Of a DNA stretch of 64,000 nucleotides, positions 1 through 16,400 are shown piece after piece. Position numbers and translations under genes: made by a program. The DNA is from Eopsaltria australis. Its lineage: Eukaryota > Chordata > Aves > Passeriformes > Petroicidae. Location of the stretch: assembly GCA_034509425.1 (NCBI GenBank), contig JAVTVJ010000489.1, positions 1,579,382 through 1,643,381 on the forward strand. The letters are read 5' to 3'. Each line of letters opens with the position of its first letter. The first letter of the stretch is position 1. Below the pieces are notes generated by a model, which was given only the letters and a program-made list of their open reading frames with translations, searched no databases and had not been told where the DNA came from.

Positions 1-3521
<3,521 letters not shown>

Positions 3522-6500
3522 TTAGAATGGCTGGTGCTGGTGTTTGCTTTTTAAATTTTGTAACAAATATAAAATAAAACTGAAATACTTCACCTTTAAA
3601 GCAGAGAAAGAAAGCAGAGCCTCATGTTAAATAAAGACACAAGACATCAAGCAAACACTGTGATTAAAGAGGAGATAAGCATTCACATTTAAAAACCAAG
3701 AGACTCTACACAATGATAAATCTTTAATGCTGAAGACATCCCACAGTGTTCAAATGCAGTTCTATGAAGCCACATTTCCTGACTCTAAATCCCTCTCTGT
3801 CACAGGAACTGTCAATGTGCATCCAGGAGGCAGGCGTGGGGAATGTGAAGCTGGAATGAAATCCATCCTCGGGTGGGATTTGTTCCCCTGCACACCTCGG
3901 GAAGGTCTCTAAGAAGATCCAGAGTCTTTCCCAGTTAATTACTTCTGCGAGGGACCAGAGCTCTCTCTGAGTGAGGCTGTTGTAGAGAACGAAGTGTTCT
4001 CACGGCACAGAATGGCAGGAGATAATGGGAAAGGAAAATCAGCTTCTCATTGCAATATGAATCCCATTTAAAATTTATGAATGATCTCAAAGAACTTTTT
4101 CTTTCTGAGATAAAAAAGCTCCTGCCATGGGATGGAGGCCATAGGTTGTCACACAGCAGAGGACACACAGGTCCCTCCAAACCACAAAAAAGAACAATTT
4201 GCTTGAAGGTGTTTAATTTAAGAGTCAGTATTCCAGCTTTTCACTCCCACTATGGGTTCCTTCATAATATTAAACTTAGTTCAGGTATTTTGAAATTTCG
4301 ACAAAACAGACAATCAAGATTTGAGATTGAAAAACCTTGTTATAAACACTGTGCCATCAAACAGTGAGTCAGGAGACTATAATGAAATGATTTAAAAGTA
4401 ATTCACAATTTGTTTATAGGTAATGCATTCTCTGTATACTTGAAGGTTTGCATTTCCAACACATAAAAACAGACTATTTCCCAAATCTAAAGAATAAAAT
4501 AGATTTGAATTGCTTAACAACTGCAAACATTGAATTCCCCCAACTTCAGGGGAAACCATATTAAATGACCTCAATTGTTCTAAAGAGCTCATTGCATGAG
4601 GCAACTTTAACACTTCCCTTTGCCATTTAAAACACAAATGAATTTATTTCATAAATAAACAGTGAAGGGAGCTGTGACCAGGTGCACCTGCAGGTCACTG
4701 CAGACCCAGCCGTGATCCCATTAATGCCAGGCTGGCCTCATTCCATCCCTAAGTCTGCCTTTAAAGAAGTCTAATCACCCTTCTCTCCCTCCCAGCTATT
4801 TTTCATCAGTATCCCATGCAGAAATTGTTTCAACTGTTCTATTTCTGACGTGGCATATGTTTATTCTTTGGGCAAAGGGAATAAAGTGGGTTTTGCTCCA
4901 CTGAATCCAGATTAGCTCTGCTGACTCCACTTGAGCCACAGCTCTGGCTCAGTGTCTGCTGCCCACTTGGTTGTGCAGTTTGTTAATCAACCTAAATCCC
5001 AGTGAATCCTGCAATTATCATTTTGATGGTTTGTTTTCTACCAACTGAAAGATCACAAAGTGGCAATTACCATTAATATTACTTGCAGCTGAATCATATT
5101 TTACTTTCAGATTATATATTGGGTTCCAAACCTTCCAGTCTCAAGGACAATAGACTGATTTGTGGTGTTGGGAGTAAATCACAAGCAAAGAAATAAAAAA
5201 CAAAAATCTTGGTATATCATTCAGAAAATGAAGAGGTTAACTAAGTACTTTTGTAAAAGATGCAAAATACTATGTGATAATCTGTGCAAAAGATCTGAGC
5301 AATATTAAGGGAATATCTGGAAAATGTGTGGAATGGAGCTGCTTCACCAATTCCTGCCACTCCAATGAGGACCTTGGAGAGGCTGCTCCAACTCAGCCTT
5401 TATTCAGCAATGTGTGGAAGGCAAACTGCATATCTGGGCATCTATTTTGGGCAGAATTTCTGAACCACCACAGTCATGTCCTATCACTGAGCTGACAGCT
5501 TCTCACAGCGTGTGAAGGAATTCATTCAACCAGAGACAATGTCGACCTTGTTTTTAATGTGAGTTAAGCATCGAGATAAAGACGTGGGAAGAGGAGTGCC
5601 ACTGTTTGCTCCAGCCTGTGAACTTTAGCTGTGAACTTCCCTGGAAATGATGCTCATCACACTGCAGTGGAAAGGACAATTCAGCTGCCAGAGTAAGCAA
5701 ACCACACAGGATTTGTCCTTTTGGACCTGGGGCTAATCCTCCAAACTACGTGCTGAGGCTTTGGTTATCAGTGTTCACTACTGAACTCTCAAAACTGAAT
5801 TTGTGTCCAGCCTAATAATTCACTTATTGATGTGGGCAACTCAACATGGACAGCCTTGATTCTTTGTCCTTATTTTCCCATTTGTAATGGGTGACTCATC
5901 TCCAAAGAGCCTGGTTCCTTAATAGGTGATCCAGAAGCACCAGACCTGTCTCACCTTTTGAGAATACTCAAATGAGAACCAGTTTCACACAGAAATAAAC
6001 AGTGCAACAAGAAACTCTCATGGAATCGTAAATCCAATGGGAAAAAAACCAAGTGTGAACTGAAATCCATCTGACAGCCACCATTTCCATACATATAACT
6101 TAACATCCAAATTTTCACGTTGAAATCCAGCCATTAGAGTGTATTTTAGCATTTGTTTTTAGCATTTTCTTGATTTCACAAAGAAACACAGATCTGGAGA
6201 ACTCATGTAAAAATTTACTTAGTTCAGCTAAGTGCAAACAAAGTGTCAGCTGCTTAAAATAACATGTCATACTTTTTTTTTTAAGAATAGAGATGAAAAA
6301 TAACCTCTCACTTGTTACTTGTTTTGAAAAGATGTTAAGAGCTTCACATCACTTACTGCAGCTGTTAAGAAGTCACATTATGTTCACCACCTTCATGTAA
6401 TGAAAGTTGTATTACACTGCTCTGCAGAGGCTGCCAGGAAATTTGTGCCTTTACATTTTACCATGAGCTGAAGTGAGCTGGCACACATTATGCAGAGTAG

Positions 6501-7609
6501 CTCGAGAGCAAAGTGGCATCTCGAGGCTGACAGCTAAAATTAAAAAGAAAATTATTGAGATATTTTCATGTTTTGACAGGGTGATTTTGATCTGTGGTGT
6601 GTATATATAGAATGTGGCTGTGAGCTTCCATCCTCTGCAGCTCTGGACTTGCTGGAGCCAAAGGCTCTCTGCAGCCCAGGGAGGGGAACAGGGAGGGATG
6701 GAGAGAACAAAACAGGCCTTGTGCTGCAAAACCTGACTAACTGCCCGCTCTCTGCTGCCATGTGGCATCTCCCAGAGAGCAGAAAATGCCAACTGGGCAG
6801 CACAAAAACAAGGAAGAACCTGGTGAGGAGCACTCAGTGCATTCTCAGAGCAAACAGGCTGAAGATGCTTGACACGGCTTGTGGGATTTATGGGACATAA
6901 TGGAGGGCAATTCATTCTACCCAGCACTGTTCTGTCCAGGCCCTGCACTGAGAAAAACATGTTGTCATCAGTAATACATACAGATATTGTCACCACCTGG
7001 AGTTACAAGGCTCCACAGTAAATTTCCAGCTTTATTCCAAATGATGTGGAGTGAAAAGCTTGTTGTGATGTATGGTGGGGTGAGAGTTATCTGCTAAAAA
7101 ATACTGCCACTAATGGCTTTCATATATGACACAGATGGACGGGACCAAAGTGAAGCACTGCAATCATAAATAACAGAAATAGAAGCAATCTTCCCTATTA
7201 GATGATCTATAGAGAAGAAAAGCCATTGCTGAGCCCACACATCACTCAGCCATATGTCTGCAGAGCTCCACAACCACAAGCATTCCAAAGAACAAGGGGT
7301 AAAAAAAAAATATTAAGACAAAATCACATGCTTTACAGCTGAGAGCTATTAGAAAAGGTCAAGAGATTAATTTTTTTAAAAATCACTCGTAAACTCCCAC
7401 TTTTGGAGGAAAAAGAACGAAGTAGGTGAGCCTTTCCATTAGCTATAAATAGCTCTACTACACCACAGTATTTATTTATTCAGTAAAACAAACTAAGCTG
7501 CAAACCTAAAGGGTGGAGAGAATGTATTTGCCAGGGAGTCCAACTGAACTTCCAGTTACCATCTACAGAGAAATCAGGGAGGCTTTTCCAAGTCATCTTT
7601 GACTCATTT

Positions 7610-7720
7610 TTGAAATCATACAACTACTAAGGTTGGAAAAGAGCACCAAGACCATCGAGTCCAACCCTGGAACAAATACCAACACGCTCACTGACTAATT
7701 GTCAAGACTATTCTCCCAAC
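7610..7720 (-). mobile_element. CR1 LINE 3' fragment, old
   Basis: The sequence GGTTGGAAAAGAGCACCAAG...ATCGAGTCCAACCC followed by the 'aacacgctcactgacta' segment matches the antisense of the CR1 3' end as found across birds. It is short and diverged, and the right boundary is uncertain. Confidence 0.65.
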
Positions 7721-10654
7721 TCAAATGACGAATGGCTAACATTTTAACCAGTGTAAAAATCACATATTTTCCTAACTAAACCAACCCCAAAGCTGTGGCT
7801 CAACTGTCAGGGCATCATTGTGTGTCCCACAATAACAGGCTCAAGATTTGTTACCAAGTTTCAAGCACTGATTCTCCCAAAGGAAGCAGCATTGGAGGGC
7901 TCGTGGGCAGGGAAATAACTGTGCACACTCAGGATTTGCTGTTGGGTTCCTGCTTTGGGGCTTTTAAATAAGGATTGATCCTGACCTGGACTAAGGAGTT
8001 ACCACAGAAGATCAATAAGCACAAAATCCTCTCTGGGTTGCTCTCAGAGGGTTCTGGAGGGCTTTAGGGTCTCTGCAGGACTCTGGAGCAGGGAGTCACT
8101 GCTCTGTTGTGGTTTCACACGCTTTGCATTCTCACTGAGGCCACAGAATTTCCCCCAGGGGCCCATATCAGTGGCTGGCCTGTGCTTTCTGCACAGCACC
8201 AAGCAACGAATGAATGAATGAATGTGGCACATGTTAGATCATCCTAAGATTAAATATAGCAATTACAATAAACAGAAATAGGGCAGTACTTCAAAATGGA
8301 CAAATCAATTAAATATCAACTACATTTGTTATTTAAATAAGCACCGTTTAAATAAGTTTACTAGGACTAGATAAACAGGAAGAGTAGCAATTAAGATAGA
8401 GGATGTAACAGTATTTGTCTTTCTCCTCTTCTGAACATATTATACCTTGTAAAAATATAATGAAAAGCTCTTTCACATTAAATATAAACAAGGCTGTGGA
8501 TTATAAAGCAAGCACAAGTCACAAACAACCCTACCTTTGCAACCATGTACTGAATCCTCTGATGATTTTTAAAATCTGAATTACCCCAACTTTTCAACAT
8601 ATATAACTTGTAACACACCAGCTTGCCTTAGTGCCAGTGTTTCACCCTGTCTAGAAGGAAGTGCTGTCTCAGGAGAGTAGCCAGGCTAACACTTACAAGC
8701 GCTTTATGCAATCTTTCCACTTGGCATTTCCCTCTCCTTTCTGACTAAACCAGCCTGGAGCCCAGCAAGACACAGTCTGTTCCAGGCTAAGATGGTTAAG
8801 AGGAAAAACAACCATCTCTGCCCATCACCTGAACCTGTCCCTAAGCTTCTTAAAGCTCTTCTGTAACCCCACGAGGTCACACAGCATCTTCACAGCACTA
8901 ATCTCTGCAGTGCCACACATTCCCTGGCTCGTGGGTTACCTTCATTTTCATCATGGTTTCTGCACAACTCAAGCTTCCTTCTCAAAAACCTACCCTGGGG
9001 CCAAGGTATAGAAATACATGAAATCAATATTGATAAATTAGGGCTGATTCCTATTTCTATAGCTCCAAATCCACCTGCTGATAATTGCTCTGCCTAATCT
9101 CAAGTTCATACTTCTGACCTTGCTGCAGATTTTCTGTTTGGTCAAGTTCAATTAGACTAAAAAACTCAAGTGGAGGACAGAAATAAGACCACTGTAAACT
9201 CTGCTGTTTATTTATTTAAATTTTTTTAATTAGAGAGAAAGTAACAGTTAACTGCAACAATATCTTCTTTGTGTGAAAGGATTATACAGATCGTCTGGAC
9301 AGTCTTAACCAGCCAGGTCATTAACTCCTTTACACTAAGTAGAAACCAGATGGATGTCTGTGGTAAGCTGGCTTTGCAAGCTCTACAACAGTGTGGAAAT
9401 ACAGGCTGTGCCTGGCAGGGAATGCATGTGCATTTACATTTCCCCAAACAACTTTGGCAGACCTGGCAGCACCGTGGGATAAAATTATAAATATATACCT
9501 GCGCATTTTAAATTATTAATTTATACCCAACAGGTTTTTAGAACAGTCTGGATTTAGTAAAATGCCTCACATAATAAATTCAGATCTGTCTGAATACTAT
9601 ATTCAGATACATATTATACCAGATTTGTCTTTTGTTCCTTCCATTACAGGAAAAAGAAGGTACATGATACAGTTTATTCTACTAAAACTGCAGTACAATA
9701 TTTGCAAAACTGAGGAAGAGTTTAAAAATATTAAAGGACTCAATGTAATATGAAATATTCAGCACTGTTTCAATCCACTTGTTAATTATATACTTTTCGA
9801 GACAGAGATCACTGTTTCTATGTAAAGCCCTCGCTAAAATTTCACAAAACCATTAATCTCCCTCCACTGAGGTGTCCCACTTTATAAATGAATAATAACC
9901 CAGAAATCATCCATCAAAACTAGTGCTGAAATAGCTATTTTGAGAACTCGTACCAACAAAAAAGGTGACCCACCATCACAGACTTTTTGTATCACTTCTG
10001 CAGTTTGAATTCACTTCAGCTGAAGAAGCTGCTGCTGTTAGTGTGTTTTGTGCAGCCACAAAGCCCCTCTGGGTGCTGCTCTCATCTGCTCTGGAGCCGA
10101 GCACAGGCACAGCAGTGAGAACAGCACAGCTCTGCCAATTAAAGAGCTGACACAATAGGAGAGCCCAGAACTGCTTCCTCTGAACGCTGAGCAGAGCTTC
10201 TTCAGATTTTCCAGCTATTTCAGCAGTGACCCCAATCACAGAAATGGGATGTCTTAAGCAGGGCAGCTCCTGCAGTTTGATGCCTCACCCAGCACAGAAG
10301 CCAAGGGCTGGGAGAGGGAGCAGGAGGAAGCAGAGCAGGCTGGACATATTTTAAGGCTGTATAAAATGATAGGATACGAGATGAAACCTTGTAGAATGCA
10401 GAACACAGCTGTTGAGTTTATTTTTTTGTAATACAGCTGGGATTGTGGACACCCTCAGAAAGCAAAGAGCTTTGGGAAAACCACGGTGGCGGCCTCTGCT
10501 ACAGGACAGAGTCTGCCACAGTCACATCGTGCAAAAACGAGCTGCTCAGGGAGTAAAACATCTCTAGAACCAAGAGCAGGTGCAATGGCTTTGCTCCTAC
10601 AGGAGCAGCCACTATCCCATGGATTCTCCCAGTTCTGCTCCACCCCTGAGCTCG

Positions 10655-11202
10655 GGCCCAGCTGGGCAGAGCCCGGCCCTGGGAGCTGCCATGGGCAGAG
10701 CCCAGCCCTGGGAGCTGCCATGGGCAGAGCTGGGCAGAGCCTGGCCCTGGGAGCTGCCATGGGCAGAGCTGGGCAGAGCCTGGCCCTGAGAGATGCCATG
10801 GGCAGAGCCCAGCCCCGGGAGCTGCCATGGGCAGAGCTGGGCAGAGCCTGGCCCTGGGAGCTGCCATGGGCAGAGCTGGGCAGAGCCTGGCCCTGGGAGA
10901 TGCCATGGGCAGAGCTGGGCAGAGCCCGGCCCTGGGAGCTGCCATGGGCAGAGCCAGGCAGAGCCTGGCCCTGGGAGATGCCATGGGCAGAGCCCGGCCC
11001 TGGGAGCTGCCATGGGCAGAGCTGGGCAGAGCCTGGCCCTGGGAGATGCCATGGGCAGAGCTGGGCAGAGCCTGGCCCTGGGAGATGCCATGGGCAGAGC
11101 TGGGCAGAGCCTGGCCCTGGGAGCTGCCATGGGCAGAGCTGGGCAGAGCCTGGCCCTGGGAGCTGCCATGGGCAGAGCTGGGCAGAGCTGGGCAGAGCTG
11201 CT
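10655..11202. repeat. GC-rich minisatellite, 39-bp and 29-bp units, about 14 copies
   Basis: From 10681 the units all start GGGAGCTGCCATGGGC or GGGAGATGCCATGGGC. I parse ten units of 39 bp and three of 29 bp (total 477 bp), then a terminal unit from 11158. The 29-bp form lacks one CTGGGCAGAG decamer, and the last unit has an extra one, so the array varies by 1, 2 or 3 internal decamers. A partial unit precedes it (about 10655-10680). Because units are stop-free in several frames, open frames up to 330 codons run through on both strands. They encode only tandem repeats and are not genes. It lies in PRKCA intron 2. Confidence 0.95.
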
Positions 11203-13145
11203 CCTTGCTGCCAGCCGAGCTGAAAGCAGCACTGTGCACCCAGGAGAAACCAAACACATGGAACACAAACGTCTGAAAGGCTCGTGTGGCTTTTTAATCT
11301 TTCATCTGACGTTAAATCACCCCCACGGTCAATTGAACGCGGCCTGCGCCGCGCTCCACAGGAAGGAAGGGCTGAGCCCTCTCCAGCTCCAAGCATGGAA
11401 AACTGAGGGGATAAGGAAAGCACACTCGTGCAGCTGTGAGGTTTCACCAGGAGTTCTTCAGTACCAACCTTACAGCTTGTTTTTCCCAGCCCTTTACTTC
11501 ACAGTTTAACGATACCGAGCTGCTGGTGGCTGTAAACCCAAACATTTCCTGTGAGTGCGATTTGTAAGGACACCAATACAACGAGTGAAATGCCAGAGCT
11601 GAATGCCAAGAGCTGAGCATTAAAGTATTTTGGGATGTTTTGAATTTAGGTCCAGGCTTTCAGTTGTGTTTGAGAAACCCTATAACATGCTAACAAAATT
11701 AATGAACCTCCCTTGCCAGCAAACACAAGCCACACACTCATTCCATTATTGCCAAATAATGTTTATTTTCCTTCAGGATGGCAAGAAGTGAGGCCAGGAT
11801 GACACTGAACAAGCTGCTTGAAACATGAACAGAGCCATACCCTGAGTACTGAACCACAAGAATTAAACTTCCTGCAATACCTGTTTGGACACAATCCTGA
11901 CTGGAGATTTATGTGAGGAGCTTCACGGTGACAGATGATCACCAGATTATTTCATATATGAACTGATCCACTGGAAGGTGCAAAGGAGGGGGTGGGATGA
12001 TGTCAGAAGATGCCACACAGCAGCAATTCATGCTGGTCTATGGTAATGAGCCTCTCACCTCCCCTCCTCTCCAGGTTTTTGGATGATTACACCCTCACAG
12101 AGAGCCAGCAGCCTCCTGCCATCCCTGCCCTGAGGCCTCCCCACGCTCCATTCCAAGGAAACACATTATTTTGGTTTGTTTTGCCAGCAATTATTCTCTG
12201 CCTGTCTAAACCTACCAAAAGTGTGTCTTGAATAGAGAAAAGCATTTTAAAACAGAAAGGTTCAAAAGACACAGCTGAAATTTTCGAAGGATATGGAGGC
12301 AAAAGATCAAGTTCAGCTCCTTTTGCAAATAAGGGTTACTAATAAAACCAACTGACAATTCCTTTAGAGACTTTTCTCAAAAAATTCTGGTCTTTTTAAT
12401 CCTCCCCACCCATTCTCTTTCAGCAGTAGTATTATGTCAAGAAACTGAAGAGGTTTTGTTAATCAAAGATTATTCCAGTTCCTGTTTCTCTTCATTATTT
12501 CCATGTTACCCAACAGATGCCCAATATTTGTTGCAAGTCTTATCCAATTACGTACATCTTATTAAAGGGTCATCTGCTAGAAACTTCAATATCGCTTTCC
12601 TGCTCTCATCAGTCACTGCAAACATTTCATCTCCAAAAAACTGCAACTTCTCAGGAAGAAAAACAACATACACAAAAAACTTAAACTCCACATTAGACTA
12701 ATTACAGCTAGAAATTTGTTGCCAATGCAAGACAACACACAAGACAACACACACATTGGGAAACCAATTAAGGAATTAAGAAAATTCACCCTCATATTTC
12801 TTTTCCACTGAATGTTTGGTGGGTATTATTTACTCATAACAAGCAGATTAATTTTGTAGGTTTGGTAGTTATCAAAATTACACGGTTGACTAAAAGACAT
12901 AAGCTACAGTAATTCATTCTAAGAGCAAAAGTGTTATTTATAAGAAATACCTGTGGGCTCAGAGGTTGGCAGTACATAAATAACAAAATATGAAACCATG
13001 GAAACATGTCATTTAATTATGAACAAATCATTTATATTTCCCATAAACCATTTAATGAAAAAAAAATTAAAAACAAAGAAGGAGCTGAGATGGGAGGTTT
13101 CCAGCAAGAAAACCCCATGGCAACAGTCAGGGGAATTTTTCACCA

Positions 13146-13440
13146 GGTGGAATCACAGAACCATAAATTGGTTGTTGTTGGAAGGGAGTTTAAAATAATC
13201 TTGTCCCAGCCCTGCCATGGGCAGGGACACCTTCCACTGTCCCAGGGTGCCCCAAGCCCTGTCCAGCCTGGCCTTGGACACTGCCAGGGATCCACAGCTT
13301 CTCTGGGCACCCTGTGCCAGGGCCTCAAACCCTCCCAGGGAAGAATTTCTTCCTAATCTCTAATTTAAACCTTCCACCACTTTGAAGCCATTCACCCTCA
13401 TCCAGTCACTACAGGCTCTTATGAATACTCTCTCTATATT
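13146..13440 (-). mobile_element. CR1 LINE 3' fragment
   Basis: It reads in the antisense order: tail ('GGAATCACAGAACCAT'), 'GCCATGGGCAGGGACACC', 'CCTGGCCTTGGACACTGCC', 'CACAGCTTCTCTGGGCACC', 'AATTTCTTCCTAAT', then the 'GAAGCCATTCACCCTC' block. These are the standard consecutive blocks of avian CR1. It is 5'-truncated, as most copies are. No coding potential remains. Confidence 0.92.
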
Positions 13441-16400
13441 CCCTGTAACTTTCAAAGCTACATTTTGAGCATGAATTGAGAACATTTGACCAGACTGTGC
13501 CCACCATTATCTGAACCAGCCCCAGGCTGGCATGCAGAGCCCTCCTGAGCTCCCCAGGCTGGCTGCAGTGCTTGGCCAGCTCAGCTGTTTGCACTCCTGG
13601 GGAAGCAGCACATCCTCAGCACGCAGAGCTGACAGAGCGATGATTTCCTCAGTCATGGCTAAGTGACCACTTTAATTTGACATATGGCACATTGCTGTCA
13701 GGACCAGTGGCCCTGCCTGCTTGTTTCTGTGTCCAAACACTTACACAATCCATTTTTTTTGGCAATGTGAGGTTTTAGCTGGAGCAGTTCCCCAAGTTAG
13801 CTCAATACACAGCACATGGAAGCTCACACAGCACAAAAATAGAACTGCAGGACCACCAGAGCAGCCCAGATTTATACCAGAGAATGTATCCATGTGATAA
13901 AAACCTGTATCAATGTTGAAACCCAATCCTTCTGGCATGATTAGGTCAAAGAACTGAGAGGATTTCTTTACTCTGCCCACATGGCTGATGAAGATTTCAA
14001 AGTATTTCTAAGCAGAGACAACACTCATAGAACCTGATAATTATCTGAAAATGCTCCCCAAAATTTAGTCAAAGTTTGAGCTCTTAATTCTTAGAAACAA
14101 TCATGGTTATTCTTGTTACTAAGTCATATAAAACCCCGACTGTGAAAACTGTATGAGAGCATTTTCCACCGCATGCTCATGACATATTTGTGCAGTCCTT
14201 CCTGGCTCACTGGAGCAGCAATATAAACAACATTTCTTAGTTGCTGTCAGACAGCCTGAGTAGTATTCTCACGATATGGAAAGGTAAACACTATTCCCTC
14301 TCCTGTGTATTTACTAAAAGCAATATATTAGCACAAATAAAAAACGAGGCACGGATGTCAGTGATGAATTAGCTGACACTCATCTGAGAATATTGCTTCC
14401 AGCAGGCCAAGGATTTTCAAGCAGCAGTAAGGGCCTGGAATTCAGTAAGCCGTGACTCAAACCAAAATTTAAAAAAAAAATAACAAGAAAGATGAGATTT
14501 CAAGTCATTCCCACTCACCACAGAATGTGCATTAAGGGTCTGCAGAGCAAAAGTGAAGCAAATCAATTCCTATCATTACTGTCTTTGCAGAGTGGTTTTA
14601 TCCAAGGCTTCACTGCATGGCACTGGCACTTTAGAAGTTGGGTCATAAAGGCATAAAGGCAACAGAAAAAATTAAAGCAGTCTGTGATTGAACATCAAAT
14701 CTATAGCTTGGTAAGGAAAATGAGCCAAAATCTGAGCTTCAGGTTGACAGTTTTTAGAAGCACCAACTATTAACAGAGAAAATAAGAAATCCTTATATTT
14801 TTAAACTCCTATGAAAAATAGAACAACTTTATGAATGAAAAAAGAAAGCACTGAAACCATTTGTTTTTGGACTTTAAAGTTTGTCTGAACTGAGTAACAA
14901 CTATTTCCCCTCCCTAACTGTCCCCCTTCTTACTCACGGTGCAACAAAGCAATGCAACTTTTTACAATATGCATTTAACATAATTAGAAACTCCAGCTTT
15001 ACAAAGTCTCCATTAAACACTTGTGGGTGCCTAAAATGTCTTATTATTGCAGAACTAATAAAAGTACTGGTGGATATATCCATTTTAAGTGATTAGTCCT
15101 TGCTAGAGGCATCATAAATAAATCATCTCACCAGGTCTGAGGATAAGCTAAAAGGGGCCTATTTTATTTTTTTTTTTTGCAGGGAAAATTAAAAACGTGT
15201 CAGAAATGTATCACTGGGCTCTGTGCTCAACTGCAGCACTCTGCCAGACTTCAGTGAGTCAGGGCAAAGAAGGAAATAAAACCCCAACCAACAGAACCCA
15301 GGCACTTGGTCTGGCACGCAGCCCCCAGGTGACACCTGGGAGCAGTCAGACCCTGCCACAGATGACACAGCACAGGCAGGGGCTGCTGCCAGCCAGGTGC
15401 CACATGGCCAAAGCCCCTGCAGGCAGAGCTGTGGCCATGTGTGCAAGGACATCACCAGAAACGCAGGGAAATACAAAGAATGGTGGCAAAGGATGTGTGT
15501 AAGCAGCACTGGTGAGCAGCTCCCAGGAGCCCACTGAGAAATGACACAGAGACCAAAATTAAAGCATTTCAGGGGGACAAAGTTTCTTTGTTGGGCTCTA
15601 AAGTCCGGGCAGTGACAATGGGAAAAGAAGAAAAGTGAAAGCAGGACAAAACCTCAAGGTTTATTGGACTGGGTACATGATCCAGGGAGCCCGGGGCAAG
15701 TCACCCCACTGCAGCAGCTTCCTCAGAGCTCCTGTCCATGTTTCCACACCTCTTGCTTCCCAAATAACACAATTCAGTTATTCCATGTTGAATATTCAAG
15801 TTCTAATGCTTCTACTTAGCAATGTTTCTCCTCAGACCTCAGTTTGGAAACAAAGATCATTCCATAGCTAGTTTGGAGCAAGATAAAAAGCCACTTTTTC
15901 CCCTTGCAAGATTTGAATTTAAGTCCTTATAATTAATAGCCTGAGTAATACCCTTTTATATAATGCAGCTCATTCATTACATCTCACCCACACTTAAATG
16001 CTGTTTCATATTTCTGATGGTGAATATTCCATTATTTCAGCCAAAAATAGTTTTTATTTTCAATCACTTTGTGCCCTGTAATGCTGCACACTGCAGGGTG
16101 CTTAAATCCTTCACAAATGGAGTAAAATCATGCAGGAAAACTGAGTGAAAGCAAGTGATTTATAGAAAACTGCATGTTCTCCCCATAAACAATGTGACAC
16201 TGTTAGAGATGCAGATGGAAAATAACAAATTCCAGGAGGCTCCGAGTGCCATGCAAACAGATGAATCCTGCAGGAATTATGCTGAAGGAGTATAATGAAT
16301 GTACAATTTCAGGCTTTAAAGTTTGAACAAGTGCGTCCCACACACAGAACAGTGTCACACATCAACAAATTACTAGAGAAGAGATCAAACTTCCATTAAT

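Noticed and set aside
6451..6996. 181-codon minus-strand open frame in intron 2
   Set aside because: No recognisable domain, mixed composition, and an overlapping 93-codon frame on the same strand; expected by chance in 55 kb.
15540..15720. Possible LTR or retroviral remnant suggested by mixed composition and a TTTATTGGACTGGG segment
   Set aside because: No paired terminal repeats, polyadenylation context or coding remnant could be identified.
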